Assembly: GCA_004123355.1 (NCBI GenBank)
Contig: SCHM01000007.1
Coordinates: 434,001 to 498,000 of the forward strand
Length of the DNA: 64,000 nt
Reading direction: 5' to 3'
Source of the DNA: Amphirosellinia nigrospora
Lineage: Eukaryota > Ascomycota > Sordariomycetes > Xylariales > Xylariaceae
The notes beneath the pieces were generated by a model. The model had not been told where the DNA came from, searched no databases, and saw only the letters and a program-made list of their open reading frames with translations. The position numbers were made by a program, and so were the translations under genes. Position 1 is the first letter of the stretch. Every line of letters begins with the position of its first letter. This document shows, in pieces, positions 35,975 to 48,088 of this stretch.

Positions 35975-38900
35975 CTATTTAGAACCACGGTCGACCTGTG
36001 TCCATATGCCATGCACGTCCTGCGCATGACGTTGGAAATGCTTCTTATTGATCATGTAGAAATCAGGGCAGATAGGGCATTTCGTCTGATCACTCGGTCC
36101 GACCTTAGCCAGGTGCTGTCGCCGGAAGTGTCTGGCCACGTCATGGGGGCTGTGGAAGGTTCTGCAATAACCAGTCCACTTCGGATCTTCGGGGGCCAGC
36201 GTAAGTGATAAAGCCTTCCCAACACATATGAAGCATCGAAGAAGTCTCTCATCTTCAGACTTGACTAGGACGGACTGTCGTAAGCTCTGTATTGGATTTT
36301 CTTCTAGAACTTCAGCCGGCGCGGGCGCGAGCTTTGTAGCAACGATCCCGGTCGAAACAGGTTCTTCAATGTCGCAATAGGATACAATAGCGTTTATAGC
36401 TGCCGTCCGTCGTTGCCGTTGTGTAGGCAGGTCACAGATCAGGGAAGCTGTCAGCTGTTTACACCCTGGAGTTAGTAATTACCGAGAAGGGTAAGATTTC
36501 AGCTCATGTTTCGGGAGCACGCAGGAGCAATGAGGCCTGAAACCTGCCAAAAGGGGGAAATAATGACTCCAGGGGACTAACTGCATGTACTAGGTTTTCC
36601 TGATGTGATCCCATAGGACGTGCGAGACGGCGGTTTTCAACCGGCGCGAACTCAACCCCTTGGACCTGGCGCTCGATATCTTCAACGGCTTGCTTCTCGG
36701 TCCATTCTTGACGGATAGTTACCATAAGTTCACGGGCGATCTTCTTCTTTACTGCGCGGAGCTCACGGCGAGCGGTATCATACTCTGTAGTTCGCGGGCG
36801 GAAGTTCTGTAGGTTCTCCGCCATACGTACGATCTTCGGGTGTTGGTTGACAGACTGGTACTGTTCTTCAGTTAACTGTACCGGGCGCCGGCTGCTCCGC
36901 GACGATCCATGGCTAATTGCCTCCTGGAGGAGCGCCTGCTGGGGCATCCGGTCCATATGTACCGCCCATAGGTCAACGCATACGTTGCGGCTTAGGTAAT
37001 GCTTCTGGAACGTGTCGGAGCCGGGGGCATGGTCAAGGATAAGATTCCGGAGCGCTTCGCTTACGTTAACTGCAATAATGGAATGTCAGTATAATGGAAT
37101 GCCAGTAGTTGTCAAGAGACACAGGTATAGCAGTAATAAGTTGTAGCTAGGCACGTACCGCTTTGGCCAAGGTTGTTGCCGGCCATATAGCGAAGGCTGT
37201 AGCATATAGTATTGTTCTCAAAGCCAATCAACTCTCCAACTCTTCTAACCCAACCAGACATCTGGCTCAGCGTAATTGGTTTCTCGCTCATGGTATATCC
37301 ATACGGCCCCTGTTCAGCTCTTCGAAACACTGGGATATTATGCATGCTTGCCTTGAAGGGGATCCGTAGTTCTGGTTCATCATCATGGATTCTCATCTGC
37401 TCTAGGATATGGGGTTGTTGTTGAGACCATCGGAGCTAAACGCTCGGTGGCGGAACAGTATACCAAGCAGAAAAACGTGTGGGTTCAAAAGGAAATTCGG
37501 CTCATAGATCATCTCAGGGATATAAAATGACTTGGAGGCCTTAGGGCCAAGATATCGCTTCGTAAACTTAAGTGTGAACCGGATCAGAAGCCTTCTCGGG
37601 CCGTTAATAGGATCCTGAGGATCCCGTCGCAAAGCAATAACAATATCCCCAAAACGGAGCTGCAAAATAGAAGCCGGCCGGGCACCTGCCGGTGCCAGGA
37701 GCAATAGGAACAAAACTGCGAGAACTCGTTGTTCACCAAGCTTGAAAGTCTTTTCTGTCGTACGTAACGTGGTCTCAAGCTGCAACTTAAGATCGTCAAG
37801 AGTCATCGGACGATTTTCTCGCTTTTCGGATGTCAAATCATGAACCTTGGACAGCAGCGCAATCGCCTTAAAGACGTTAGCTACCGGCAAGACCAGTGAA
37901 ACAAGCCAATAAGGGACATACATTCCCAATCTTACGACAGTCGACAAACTTGTCAATCTTCTGTTTCTTCGTACGCTCGAATGCGAGCCGAAACGCACAC
38001 CAAAAGGTGACTAGGGAACTCCGTGATTTGACCCCCCGTTTTGCCCGGCCATTACTATCCTTCTTCTGACAGAGCTTCCAGTCCAGGAAGCAATAGACCA
38101 TCCTAAATGAGATGTGCTGGTACGCTAGCTTGGGTCGCTCTGGTGTAAGATCTTAGAGGCGAACCTACTTATCATGTTAGTGGTGCTCGATACTGCGCGG
38201 AATAGTGTTGATACGTACAATTGGAATTCCTTGTCGGCACTACAGATGAGCTTCTCGGTGCCCGGCGAGTAATCCTTACGGGTGAAAAGGTCCTCATCCA
38301 AGCTCACCATCTTACGGCGCCACTCCTGTGCCGGCTGGGTATTGCCATCATATAGAACCTCGTCATCGTCGAGATGGTCTTATCGGGGAGCTGTGCGTTT
38401 GTAGTATTGCTACTCATATAAGCGCCTTTGAGAGCAGAGGCAAGGTCTAAATGATCAACATTGAGATCATCCTCAAGACTGCCGTAGTCTCCTTCCTTGA
38501 TATCTTCGTTCTCAAGCTGGATCGCAGCAGTGGAAGCTCTGGCATAGTCATACTCCTTGTGCTTCGGGGAGTCTCGGTTAGAGTTGTCAACATGCATCCG
38601 CTCCTCAGACTCCTCCACGGTCTCATCTATCTCCAGGTTGGGAACAAATTCGGAGTCAGAGCTGCTACTAGATGGGGAGTCCGAGCATTGGTACTCCTCG
38701 TCTCCGGCCACCTGGAGAGTGCGAGTAGTTTGTCGTAAGACAGGCTGACTCGGATGCTCACGAGTCTTACGTTTTCGAGATTTGCGCAGCTGGCGCGACC
38801 GGCGGTGAGAGAGCGACATGTCGAGACCTGCGAACCGAGATATTGTTGTTGCTTCAGCTGTTATTGTTATTGTTGATCTGGTCTTCTGCATATGCAAAAG

Positions 38901-38984
38901 GGGAGGCAGGAATGCGTTAGAGACAGGCTTTGTGTGGCCCAGAGGGGGGAGCATAACTTGGGGATGACAAAGGGTACATGACAT
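35975..38984 (-). CDS. Starship captain: DUF3435 tyrosine recombinase with C2H2 tail
   Basis: Captains are tyrosine recombinases that mobilise giant fungal Starship elements. Order: acidic/Ser-rich N-terminus (to about 38420); DDDEVLYDGNTQPAQEW and SLDEDLFTRKDYSPGTEKL (38390-38240); ISFRMVYCFLDWKLCQKKD near 38110; SSLVTFWCAFRLAFE near 38010; the catalytic core with LLLLAPAGARPASILQLRFG near 37680 (first Arg), CYSLRYMAGNNL near 37190 (second Arg) and FQKHYLSRN near 37000 (Tyr). Introns seen: 37921-37867 (GTATGT...AAG) and 37158-37070 (GTACGT...TTGCAG), plus a likely one near 36500. The C-terminus has C2H2-like fingers (CFICVGKALS; CRTFHSPHDVARHFRRQH; CPICPDFYMINKKHFQRH), stop 35977-35975. Two frame changes occur in the N-terminal third (about 38390 and 38130), but the catalytic residues remain. 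Captains are the first gene of a Starship, so cargo would lie at lower coordinates. Confidence 0.8.
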
Positions 38985-39425
38985 ATATGAGGGGGACTGA
39001 TAACGCAGGCAGGCGACTAACCAACATGCCTACTTACTTATTGGCCTAGGCTATGCGTGTCACCGTTTTCTATGAGATCTGGGCCTGGCATCTGCACGTG
39101 CATGCCTACCAGCATCTGTACACCGATAGAGACGAACACATACAAGCCATAATTACATGACATGCCAACCTTAATGAGAACTATATTATCCATATTCATA
39201 GTTAGTTGCCGGTACCAAGCAAGTATAGAAGCCTAAGAAAACATATGCTTGGAAACATTTACAGTTCGATATTACAACACGGGTCCGGGCCGTGAGCACT
39301 CATGTCTCGTTTGAGTCGATAGTAGTGTCTTGCCTTAGCGTGACTCACGGGAAGATGCGCGAGACCTTTGATTCTATTAGTTATACTACCGCAAACAGCA
39401 GGAATTCGCAAAATCAACAGGCGGC

Positions 39426-39521
39426 CCGTACCGTCAGTGAGCTGCTAGTAAGACAATTGTCTTATCTATCGGTCCGTACCGTTAGTGAGCTGCTAGTAAG
39501 ACAATTGTCTTATCTATCGGT
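39426..39521. repeat. Two 48-bp tandem repeats carrying a 16-bp palindrome
   Basis: Copy 1 39426-39473 and copy 2 39474-39521 differ at one base. Each contains a perfect palindrome TAAGACAATTGTCTTA (39449-39464 and 39497-39512). They lie about 450 bp upstream of the captain's first ATG, where a Starship 5' end or a promoter would be expected, so they could be recombinase or regulator binding sites. That role is inference. Confidence 0.8.
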
Positions 39522-39529
39522 ATATAGAG

Positions 39530-40800
39530 TATCTTGTTATAGAACGGTTCAACAGCAGATGTAAACATCTGAGCCTTCTCTAGATCGTATAATACCACAG
39601 AAGCTACCCTCTCGTATCCAGGTGTATGGGTATTTTATCGAGATTGATGTGGAGATTGCAGCATGTTCAACCAGACCTGCATAGATATGCAACTTTTCGT
39701 CTGCATCTCTGATAGGTGGTCAGGGATGACGCATATGCTTGACTTCCCCATGCGCCCATGCCATTGGTAAGACGCAACATCCCACAAAAACTAGGGCGAC
39801 GGTTGAGCCAGTTATGAGACAACTAGTCCTGAAAAGGGTCGGTGTGTCGGGACTTGTAATGTAGGCTGGAGGGATGCTGGGGACTGGGAGTTGTGGTGTT
39901 ATAGATGGAGGTGGTTTGGTCAGTTCAATGTCTGCAGACTATCACTACCTGGTACCTAGATATTGTGGCGCAGGAAAGTGGCTGGAGCCTATGTGGCTAA
40001 ATGAGTGGGACTCGTTGGTATTGTACAAAACTACCTTTAGATTAGGACCCAGGGTTTAGTCCTTCCTTCTCTTTTATGTAGATCAGCCACTCAAATTATC
40101 GGCCTCTGCGATTTTGTGCTATCTATAGTATATATTAGGGCATATATAGGTCGGTTAGGTAGTCCATAGTACTTGTATTGGGGGAGTGTGAGCCTTTTCA
40201 GCTAGCTTTCGCGGTGAGGCCCTATCTCTTATCGCTTATCGCAGCGAATACGGTGCAGAAGGGCCTCGATGGAAGCTAGCCTAAGTGCCCAGCTAATCAG
40301 AAATGCAGAAACCAAATACCTATGTAGGTAGCTATCCAGCTAACCAAATACCCTATTCCACCTATTGGAACGAGAGGTTGTGCGGCGGGTCCCCTAACCC
40401 CTGTAGAACACTTCCATCAATATTCATTTGGCCTATGAGTTCCTACGCGAAGGTATGTTTATCCGCTTCAAGTCTTCCTAAATCAATACTTTAAGTCTTC
40501 TAGTCGTACTGGTCTGGAAGACTGCCTCGGCATGCTCGTAGTCGGAATTAAACCTTCTATTTTTCGCTTCCTCGTAATTATAACGTCGTGTGGTGTGTAT
40601 GGGCGGCCGCAATAAGAAAAGTGCCTAAAACCGACTATTACTAATTATTATCGATAGAGCGAACTACGGAGTACTGGTCTCACTGCAAACGACCCGATTT
40701 GGACGCTCCAAAGCAATGCCATGCCGCCATGGCTGCAGGTGTAGATCAGATCTTAGCGTGCGTCTCACCTCAGCCCTACGTCCTGTCCACGGTCGGCGCT
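39530..40800. other. Intergenic stretch
   Basis: No supported gene. Short GC-poor and GC-rich tracts, no terminal repeats recognised. Confidence 0.4.
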
Positions 40801-40808
40801 TACGCTAA

Positions 40809-42920
40809 TTGAACAACTACACTAGGACCCTCGGCCAGGATTTTGGATCCATCTCCTCGAAAGTCACATTAGCATATAAAGCCGACAACAACCAAACACA
40901 AATCCTCCGTATCGTCGCTAACTTGCCATTCGATCACCCCGACAGAGTCCGGACGCCGTACGCGACCCCCTCTCTTTGGGAATTCTGCTCGCTCGCAAGC
41001 TTGAGCCAAGATGGTCGTCGACTAGTGCCGCGGGCAGGCCGCAGCCCTGGAGGCTGAAAGCTATCCTCTGAAAACAATCTTTGCGCATCGGGGTCGCGTT
41101 ATTGGCGATGAAGATCTACGACAATTGCCCGGCGGCAAAGACCTGCTACAAGCCTGCCAAGACGGGAGGGTTACTCCCTCGATGGAAGATGACGCCCTAC
41201 GCGACCACTTTGCCCTGCTCCGAGATCATTCCGTCGATAGGCCGCCGCCGCTGCCGTCACTATCCAGACGATAGTTTTAACATCCTAGCTACGTATATGA
41301 GAAAGAGGAAGAGGATGACGAGGACTTCGAACGTTACCAGTCTTTTTATGTAAACATTATGCGTTCGTTATGGAAGGAGTGGTATGAAGAGTCGAACGAT
41401 GACGCATCCGGTTCGAGACGGTCAGCGAAGGGCAGGCTACTGCCATGTATGTGTGTGAACCGTTCAACGATATCGCCGCTACCTTCAGCCGAACAAGGAT
41501 GTGGGAGGCTCTTGGGGACTGGACAAGCAGGCCGGGGTGAATGTGGCTTTTGCCGACAACGGGAGTAGTACCTTGGTGAGTTTCGGTTCCCGCGTCCGGA
41601 GGCGCCATACTTACTTACTGCCCATAGAACTTCCAGGTCCAAAGCCTTTATTACGATATGCAAGGAAACTTTTTACAGTCGCAGTCTAACGAGGGCTTGG
41701 ATTGGCGACTTGGTATGGCTACGTAATGCCCCGCGCTTATCAGGGCATGCTGACTCGCGTTAGGGGCCGTGGGCGGCAGCCACTCGTCGAACGAGGCGAT
41801 CAAGAACATGATCCGCGACGACCCAGAAGCCTGGTCCGCAACCGACACCGCTCGCTTCGTACGATCCTTTGAAGAAAAGAAGCTAGTTCTTGACCCAGAT
41901 AACATGCCGCTGGACCCGGATGGGAACCAGAACCACTCGAGCTTGTGAGCTCAGACCGACAGAAGGTCTTCACCCTTACCCCAGAGGATCTCCAGGCCGC
42001 TTTTCGCCTCGCTTTTGGTAAGAGCCTCGAAGTGTTGCAGGATGAGATACAGCGCTTGGTCCAATTACACAGGGACTTCATAGTCTTTTTTTGCGGCGGC
42101 AGTTATCTGAGCCCATGGCTTCGCCGTGTTGTTTCTCAATATATGGAACGCATAAAGGCGGAGGCGATCGAGCTGGAGAATCCTGTTCAGATCCGCTATA
42201 TATTCTTAATGGACTATGACTCTTCTTGGCAGTCAGCTCCCTCCGCTGGGGCCTCGGTATGCTCCATGCGCGTCCCCTACCCGCACGAAGCGTCAATATG
42301 TCGGCGATAGCATTACAACCAATCCGATGGCACGAGGTCACCAGAATGGATCCCGAGTCCCCAGGCCGACATCATGCTCAGCAAAGTAGGTGAGACCGTG
42401 GGTCGCTGGAGGGAGAGGACAGATACGCTGACCGGTACAGGATGCAGGACACTGCCCAGCCATGCCTACACAGTGCAATCTTCCGAATTCGTAAAGTTTC
42501 GCCTTGTATGCGACCCTACAGACCACCAGAAACCTTCTGCCGCACGCTATGTAACGACGAGGGATGGCTCCCGGTACCTCAGACCTCTTTCTATTCCTCT
42601 GCCCGAGCGAGTCTTGAACGGCCCCTATCGACGTACGACTTGGGCTTCGAGATCAAGGGGACGGATCTGCCACCAGGCACTATCACCTTCTCTATGGCTG
42701 GGCGCACAGCTTGCCGCGTCGCCGGGGCGCTAGGACATCCATCGACAGGGTGCCGAATCCTTTGCACCCTATCCCTCGACGCAACCCTCCTCGAAGCACG
42801 TCTTCCCATGACCCCTCTTCGGACTTGGATGACCCGGCTAGTCCACACGAAACGAAGTCTCGATTCCGGCTTAGATATACTTGCTACCAGATCGATAAGA
42901 AAGGTCGTCGATTAAAGCAT
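40809..42920 (+). pseudogene. Hsp70-like (actin-fold ATPase) protein, decayed
   Basis: Fungi carry many divergent cytoplasmic Hsp70-like proteins of unknown role. Signs here: an N-terminal phosphate-1-like segment LGQDFGSISSKVTLAYK at 40830-40890, then RVRTPYATPSL (40940-40975); QLPGGKDLLQACQDGRVTPS near 41125; GAVGGSHSSNEAIKNMIRDD near 41765-41820 and FVRSFEEKKLVLDPDNMPLD to 41920; an ORF 41945-42310 with QDEIQRLVQLHRDFIVFFCG and SYLSPWLRRVVSQYMERIK; and a C-terminal region 42442-42700 ending in FEIKGTDLPPGTITFSMAG. The pieces lie in the expected order for this family but in different frames, so the gene is broken several times. The assignment rests on the DFG and GGSYLSPWLR patterns. A C-terminal ZZ finger region follows directly. 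Confidence 0.45.
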
Positions 42921-43190
42921 AGGCTTGATAAAAGATGGGAACTAATCTTGGTAACAGACTTGGCGAGCAAGCTTCTAGTGGTAGAGGATGCAGTGGAGCT
43001 GCCCGTATGGTGTCGCGTCTGTAATGATTTGATACGACTGGCGTATGTATGTCCGACTTGCCCAGAGTATTACATGTGTGATGGCTGTTATGAAGATGCT
43101 CCCGATCAGCGTTCCCACGAGAACCATGGCAATTTTATGAAGCCTTGTAGATCTAGAATAGTAAACAAAATACCTTCAACCGTATTATAG
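42711..43190 (+). CDS. ZZ-type zinc finger region
   Basis: An open frame whose second half holds a ZZ-type finger: CRVCNDLIRLAYVCPTCPEY at 43015-43075, then CDGCYEDA and a final HENHG motif, ending at TAG 43188-43190. The first half is Pro/Ser-rich and overlaps the Hsp70-like tail in another frame, so the finger may be the C-terminus of that protein after a frame change, or a separate small gene. The finger resembles the ones at 33730 and 34118, so ZZ fingers occur three times in 10 kb. Confidence 0.5.
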   Translation: MPRRRGARTSIDRVPNPLHPIPRRNPPRSTSSHDPSSDLDDPASPHETKSRFRLRYTCYQIDKKGRRLKHRLDKRWELILVTDLASKLLVVEDAVELPVWCRVCNDLIRLAYVCPTCPEYYMCDGCYEDAPDQRSHENHGNFMKPCRSRIVNKIPSTVL

Positions 43191-43282
43191 TCATAATAAT
43201 CAAGTGCTTTTTGCGTTACTTTAATAACTACAATAAGTTCTCATCCCCTCATCGAACACGACGAGTTTTTTTGCCCACCCTC

Positions 43283-44376
43283 CTACACCACGGGTGCCCT
43301 AGCTTGGGAACGATGCCTAATCGCCTGTCTTCGGCCCTGGGCGGTGGTCCTTTTTTGCACACGGTTGGTATCAAGTGTGCCTACGCTGCCCCTGCGGAAG
43401 GACTGTGATAATGGAATGTGAACCTCGATGGGTGAGAGGTGCGGCAACCGCTTGGGGGTCTGAGAAGGAGTGAGAGGATGGTAGCGCATTTGCCGAGATG
43501 GGGAGGGTGTGCGGGGACACGCGGTAGTGTGAGAAGACGCGGCAGCGTGAGAAGGCTCAGAAGAGGCTACGAAGGAGCGTGTGTCATGCTCAAAGATCCC
43601 AAGGGGGTTCTCTGCGACGGGAGAGGGGGGCGTGTCGGTTGTGCTAGCTTCACTGATGCCGGTCACAGCGTACGAACTGTTCCGGTCGTCCACCCTGCTC
43701 CGTTTGGTAGGGTTTGCACTATCCAAGCCTTCGTCGCCGACGTCCGAGAACACACTATCCATGTCTGGATCATCCAAATGATCGCAGCCCGAGACATTTG
43801 CGTCTTTGCGGGCCGCGCCATGGGAATCTATAAGCTGGGGAGCCAGGAATGTCGGATCGGGAGAGAACCCCCCTGTTTGACTTTCTGGATGGTCCTTTCC
43901 CGCCTCATGCTTTCGGGCGTGAAGATTCTCGGTCTGGGATAATCCGTTTCCTAACATTGTTAGCTCATATCCTTAGCAAAGCAAGGGAATCGGCTCACAA
44001 TATCCTGCACTGTAGGGAACCAGCCTCCGACCTTGTCTTCCGAGTTATAGATGTACTGCCTACCAAACAGGCTCATGGCAAATTGAACCTTTGTCTTCGA
44101 AATAGCGCTTGCAAGGATGTATATCTCGTCAATCTTCTTTAGAAGGGTGGCTTTGCGCTTGTAGATGTTATTCTGCGACTGCAGGAGCCGTCGCTTAGCC
44201 TCCTCGTCGAGCAACGTATCACGAGCCGCCATTCTAGAAGCCAGTGAAGCCATACTGCGGTGTTGGTGGTGGTATGGGACGCGGCAAAAGTGCGTTTGGT
44301 GTTGAGAGAGTATGACCTGACCCGGAACAGTTCCGGTGGAACTGGGCGGCTGGAAATCAGAATTTAATACATCCAT
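43283..44376 (-). CDS. MADS-like (SRF-type) DNA-binding protein, probable
   Basis: The first part (44376-43990) has an N-terminal Pro-rich segment and then a MADS-like core: LQSQNNIYKRKATLLKKIDE near 44170 followed by IYILASA, VQFAMSLFGRQYIYNSED near 44065 and GGWFPTVQDI. In the family this fold binds DNA as a dimer. A 48-nt intron (GTGAGC donor, GCTAAC branch, TTAG acceptor) is suggested at about 44004-43957. The second part (43957-43283) is a Ser/Pro-rich, acidic region (DMDSVFSDVGDEGLDSANPT) typical of an activation domain. The predicted splice does not join the two frames exactly, so either the intron ends differ or one base is off. Divergent from the gene at 45115. Confidence 0.45.
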
Positions 44377-44399
44377 GGCCGCAAATTAACAATGTACAA

Positions 44400-45110
44400 C
44401 GGCCAGGAACGACGGGAACCATGTTAGTTAGACCAGGCTCTCCACAATCTCCGCTCGGTACCTCTCAGAAAAGACGAACATCGTTTGTAGGGTAAATTGG
44501 TCGAGGGTGGGTGTGGTACAACGGTTTAGGTGAACTGAGGCGCTATTGAGGTAGAACGCCGTAGTACGTTCACATCTGAGACTGGCAAGTTTTCACCCCG
44601 CATAGCTGAAAACGGTAATTAGCACGACTTCCTTCTCTCTTTTTAGACAGCGACCGGTAAATAATGAAAGCGCCACTTTCAAGAGTTGAGCATGAAGCGA
44701 TTTTGGCCCTGACTGACAATACGAGTTGGATAATTGTGGTGTTCTTTTTTTCTCCTACGTGGAGTCAAACGGGTCCGGGAGCTTGCCGCATTAGCGTAAA
44801 AAGGTACTACCCCTGACCTTGGCCTCCTCATCAAAAATGGTCTCTTCATCAAAGGTATGTCAGAATATTCGATCACCAAAAACAGCAGTATAGAGTAGCG
44901 AAAATGAGCAGGGAATTGATTGGGAAATCTATCTCAACGAAATATCAGCAGGAGAAATGGGGTTGGACCCATTTCCACAGAAAATTGAATGAAAGTCGTA
45001 TTATTTGATGTTGTAGCAGAGATGGTGGGTGTACAAAGGCCGTAAGCCTTCGTACTTTCTAACACAGTACAATACCTTACCCATCACCCAGTTGGGTCCC
45101 GATCGATAGA
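44400..45110. other. Divergent intergenic region
   Basis: Lies between the MADS-like gene (-) and the coiled-coil gene (+) and probably holds both promoters. No other feature seen. Confidence 0.4.
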
Positions 45111-45154
45111 TAAGATGCAATTGGACCTGTGGGTTATGTACCAGCTTGCCCGAT

Positions 45155-48088
45155 CTTTCCCATGTATGATCCTCCTACTCATCTCGACGCCGAGGACGGC
45201 ATTCACACCGAGTCTTGAGGATAAGATCCAACATGAATCCGACGTCAAGGCCGAGGCGCCTGCCTCAAATATCCTGGCTACCTCCCGCCCGCGAAACGTT
45301 CTACATAGACAAATTCATCACTACAAATCTGATCAAGTCTTTTCAGCATTCCGAGTGGTTCTTCGGCCTTGCTTCCGCTATGATGCAACACGACTCTGTA
45401 CAGGGCAAGCTTTTCGCCAAGCTCTACTGCTTCTTCGTAGATTACATTCCAGATGGACTGACAGGGCGCTTCGCGCATATCGAAGGGGCTGACATCATGA
45501 AGTATTTGGTGCATAGCCTGAACGAGACCGCGCCCTCGAGGCATCAATTCGCAAAAGAAACATATGCAACATGGTCTGAGCTACAGGCATGGATGGCCCA
45601 AGGCAAGAACTGGCGCGAAGCTTTGCAAAAGTCAAAGGACCCCAGAACACGCGTATCTAGACGAGGGGGGGCTTCTTCGAAAGCACCGGGGCTTCTTGCC
45701 CTGCAGGCATTCTTGCAATGCTTGTAGTTCACTACCATCCCGATAATCTATCGAAAGTTGCGGATCTGATCAAGGAACTACAGATCAGTTGGATGCTTGA
45801 CGCACGCTCTACCCTAGATGTTCAAGAAGGGTTCTGGAAAGGGATCAATGTTACCACCTTGGACGAGTTGTTTTGGCAGGAGCCATTCCTACCAGAGAGT
45901 ACGATGCTGCAGATTACACTAAGCTGTTAGTGCTGCCTTTCCTGAATGCGTACGAGACCTACGCCTTTATTTACCACCATGGGCAGAGTCGGTTTCCGTT
46001 AAGAACAACGCGTTGAATCCTCAGGGGCCCATACGTATCCACAACGATTCAAGCAATTGCAAGGACCGAGGCGGGGTCCAAGAAGCTGGGGCCGTTGAGG
46101 TGAGAACATCCCCGACGGGGATGGCGGTGATGGAGGCCACGATGGAGACCGCGGCGCCCAGGAGTGTGAGAGCAGAACGAAGTTTTCGGCCTTGGATCAT
46201 TATTTTGGACCGGCAAGCGAATCACAAGCATCGAAAGCATGGTTACTAAACCAAGTACCCGATAAAAAGGGGATCTTTTGGAGGTGGTGTCAATACTGGG
46301 CTGGAAGACTAGCCAACCTCGAGAGCCTTCAAGATCAACTCATTGTCCGGTCTCTGTTTCTATCCAGCCTTCGCCGACTTCACGCCTTTGCCATCGACCA
46401 CCAACCAACCCTTTCCTCCTGGAGGCATACATGCTGCTTGATATGGAAGACGCTAGGACTTCCTACGTGGAACCTACTAAGGAAGATACGGACTACCTTC
46501 TTACCAAATCGCCGGGTTTCGTAATATACATGGCTGCGGCGCTTGACCTGGCTGACCATTTGAAGTCCTTCCAACCAGCAAGCAACTACCTCCAGGCGAG
46601 CATATTGCGTAAGGGCTCATACCTTCTTGAGCTCTTGAATGACTCCGACCTTTCTACCGACCATGTGCTCGATATGATGTTTCTTGACGGGTACCGTACT
46701 CGGGCTTTACTAAGAAGGTGCCAGGAGCGTAGTATAGCCTCCAACGACCTATCTTGGGATACAAGCTTGCTTGACTCGAAATTGGCCGCAACGTTAAGAA
46801 CCACAATATGGCAACAATGCATGTTGTTCTCTCGCGGACAGGCTGGCTTAAGTGAAATTCTGACAGACGTCCAATATAGCAGATTCCAACAAATACGCAA
46901 GTCTCCTCTCGAAATTAACCCTAGCAACACGGATTATTCTGGCTACGACACGGTAACCCGGATCCAATTACGAAATATACAGATGCTGAGCTTAATCGTA
47001 TTTTCTCTGTACTTATTGGCGATATCCGACTTCCTTGCTCGGCTACACACCAGCCATCACCGCAACTATCACCGGTATCATCCTTATCACCGGTGCCATC
47101 ATTATCACCGGTGCCATCATCCTATCAGCCAGCTCGGACGCAGGACAGCCCACCGGCTCCCAGTAACAATGAAACTAGCTCAGCTTCAGCCGCTCGGAAA
47201 GACTTAACATGCGAGAACCACGAAGAGCACAACGCCCAATCAATAGACGCACATACGCCGGACACGTTGCTTTTTGCTGGGATGACCTTTGAGAGAGGGA
47301 TCAAACGAAAAGCCAGCTTGCTAGAAAGAAAACGGAAACGGCCAACCCTTGGCAGTATATGCAAGGAAGACTTCATAGAAGAGCTGCGTAATCACCGCAA
47401 CGAGTTCAAACGTGAGCTTAGCACCGAGCGCCAAGCCACCGATCATCTGATCGAGCAGCGTATAACAAGCCTACTAAATAAAGTCGAGACTAATAACCAA
47501 CGCTTGACGCAGGAGCTCAGGGCAGAGTTGGTAGCCGAATTCGAGATCCAGAATCGGGTCCTGGCAGATGGACTGAGAGAGGACCTAGCGCAACAATTGG
47601 AAAGTCTCGTATCAAAGGCCGAAGCTACCGAAAAGCTCGTACAAACCCTGACAACCGGTATCTCAAGCGTTCTACAGGAGACCAGCCGTCACTTGGTCGC
47701 AACCGTCACCGAACAGATCAGCGCCAGTACCGCAGCTCATAAGTCCGCCGTGGAACGGCTCGAATCGCAGTTGGAGGCTTTGAAGGCGGCCATGATCAAA
47801 GTGCCTCTGCCGGGCGAGACAGGCTACCTTGCCCTGCACTGTCTGACACCTCCAGGTTGGGATGAGAGGGGCTATAGCTGCTACATGACCCGTGCAGCAA
47901 TATTTTATATCGATTTCCTCGGACTTCCATCAGAGGGCGTGGGTGCAGACGAAGAGGCACTTCATGCAACAATGGACGAATACCCAGAGATCTGTCAGAA
48001 ACACCTACTGGAGGCACTTAAGCACGTACATAGATTGATCTATGATGCGCCATTCAGTTATCCGGTAGAGAGAGATAGCATCAATTGA
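45155..48088 (+). CDS. Coiled-coil protein of unknown family, copy A
   Basis: Unknown function. The N-terminal part is helical (FITTNLIKSFQHSEWFFGLA near 45320; ELQISWMLDARSTLDVQEGF near 45775), a middle helical domain runs 46430-46930 (LATLRTTIWQQ-like, then GLSEILTDVQYSRFQQIRKS), then a Ser/Pro repeat block from 18-bp repeats (47060-47110), a basic motif (KRKASLLERKRKRPTLG near 47310), a long coiled coil (47370-47790) and a compact C-terminal domain (GYLALHCLTPPGWDERGYS near 47822, RAAIFYIDFLGLPSEG near 47895) ending at TGA 48086-48088. Frames change about three times upstream of 47090; from 47093 on it is one open frame. The C-terminal domain and the GLSEILTDVQ region match copy B at 51362-52909, so this is a real conserved family. 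The start is uncertain. Confidence 0.55.

Noticed and set aside
17241-39521. Declaring a defined Starship from the NLR to the captain
   Set aside because: No matching direct repeats or terminal repeats were found at plausible ends, and other element remnants lie between, so only the captain is called.
41346-41663. Minus-strand ORF over the Hsp70-like remnant
   Set aside because: No motif, and the plus strand shows ordered family motifs over the same bases.
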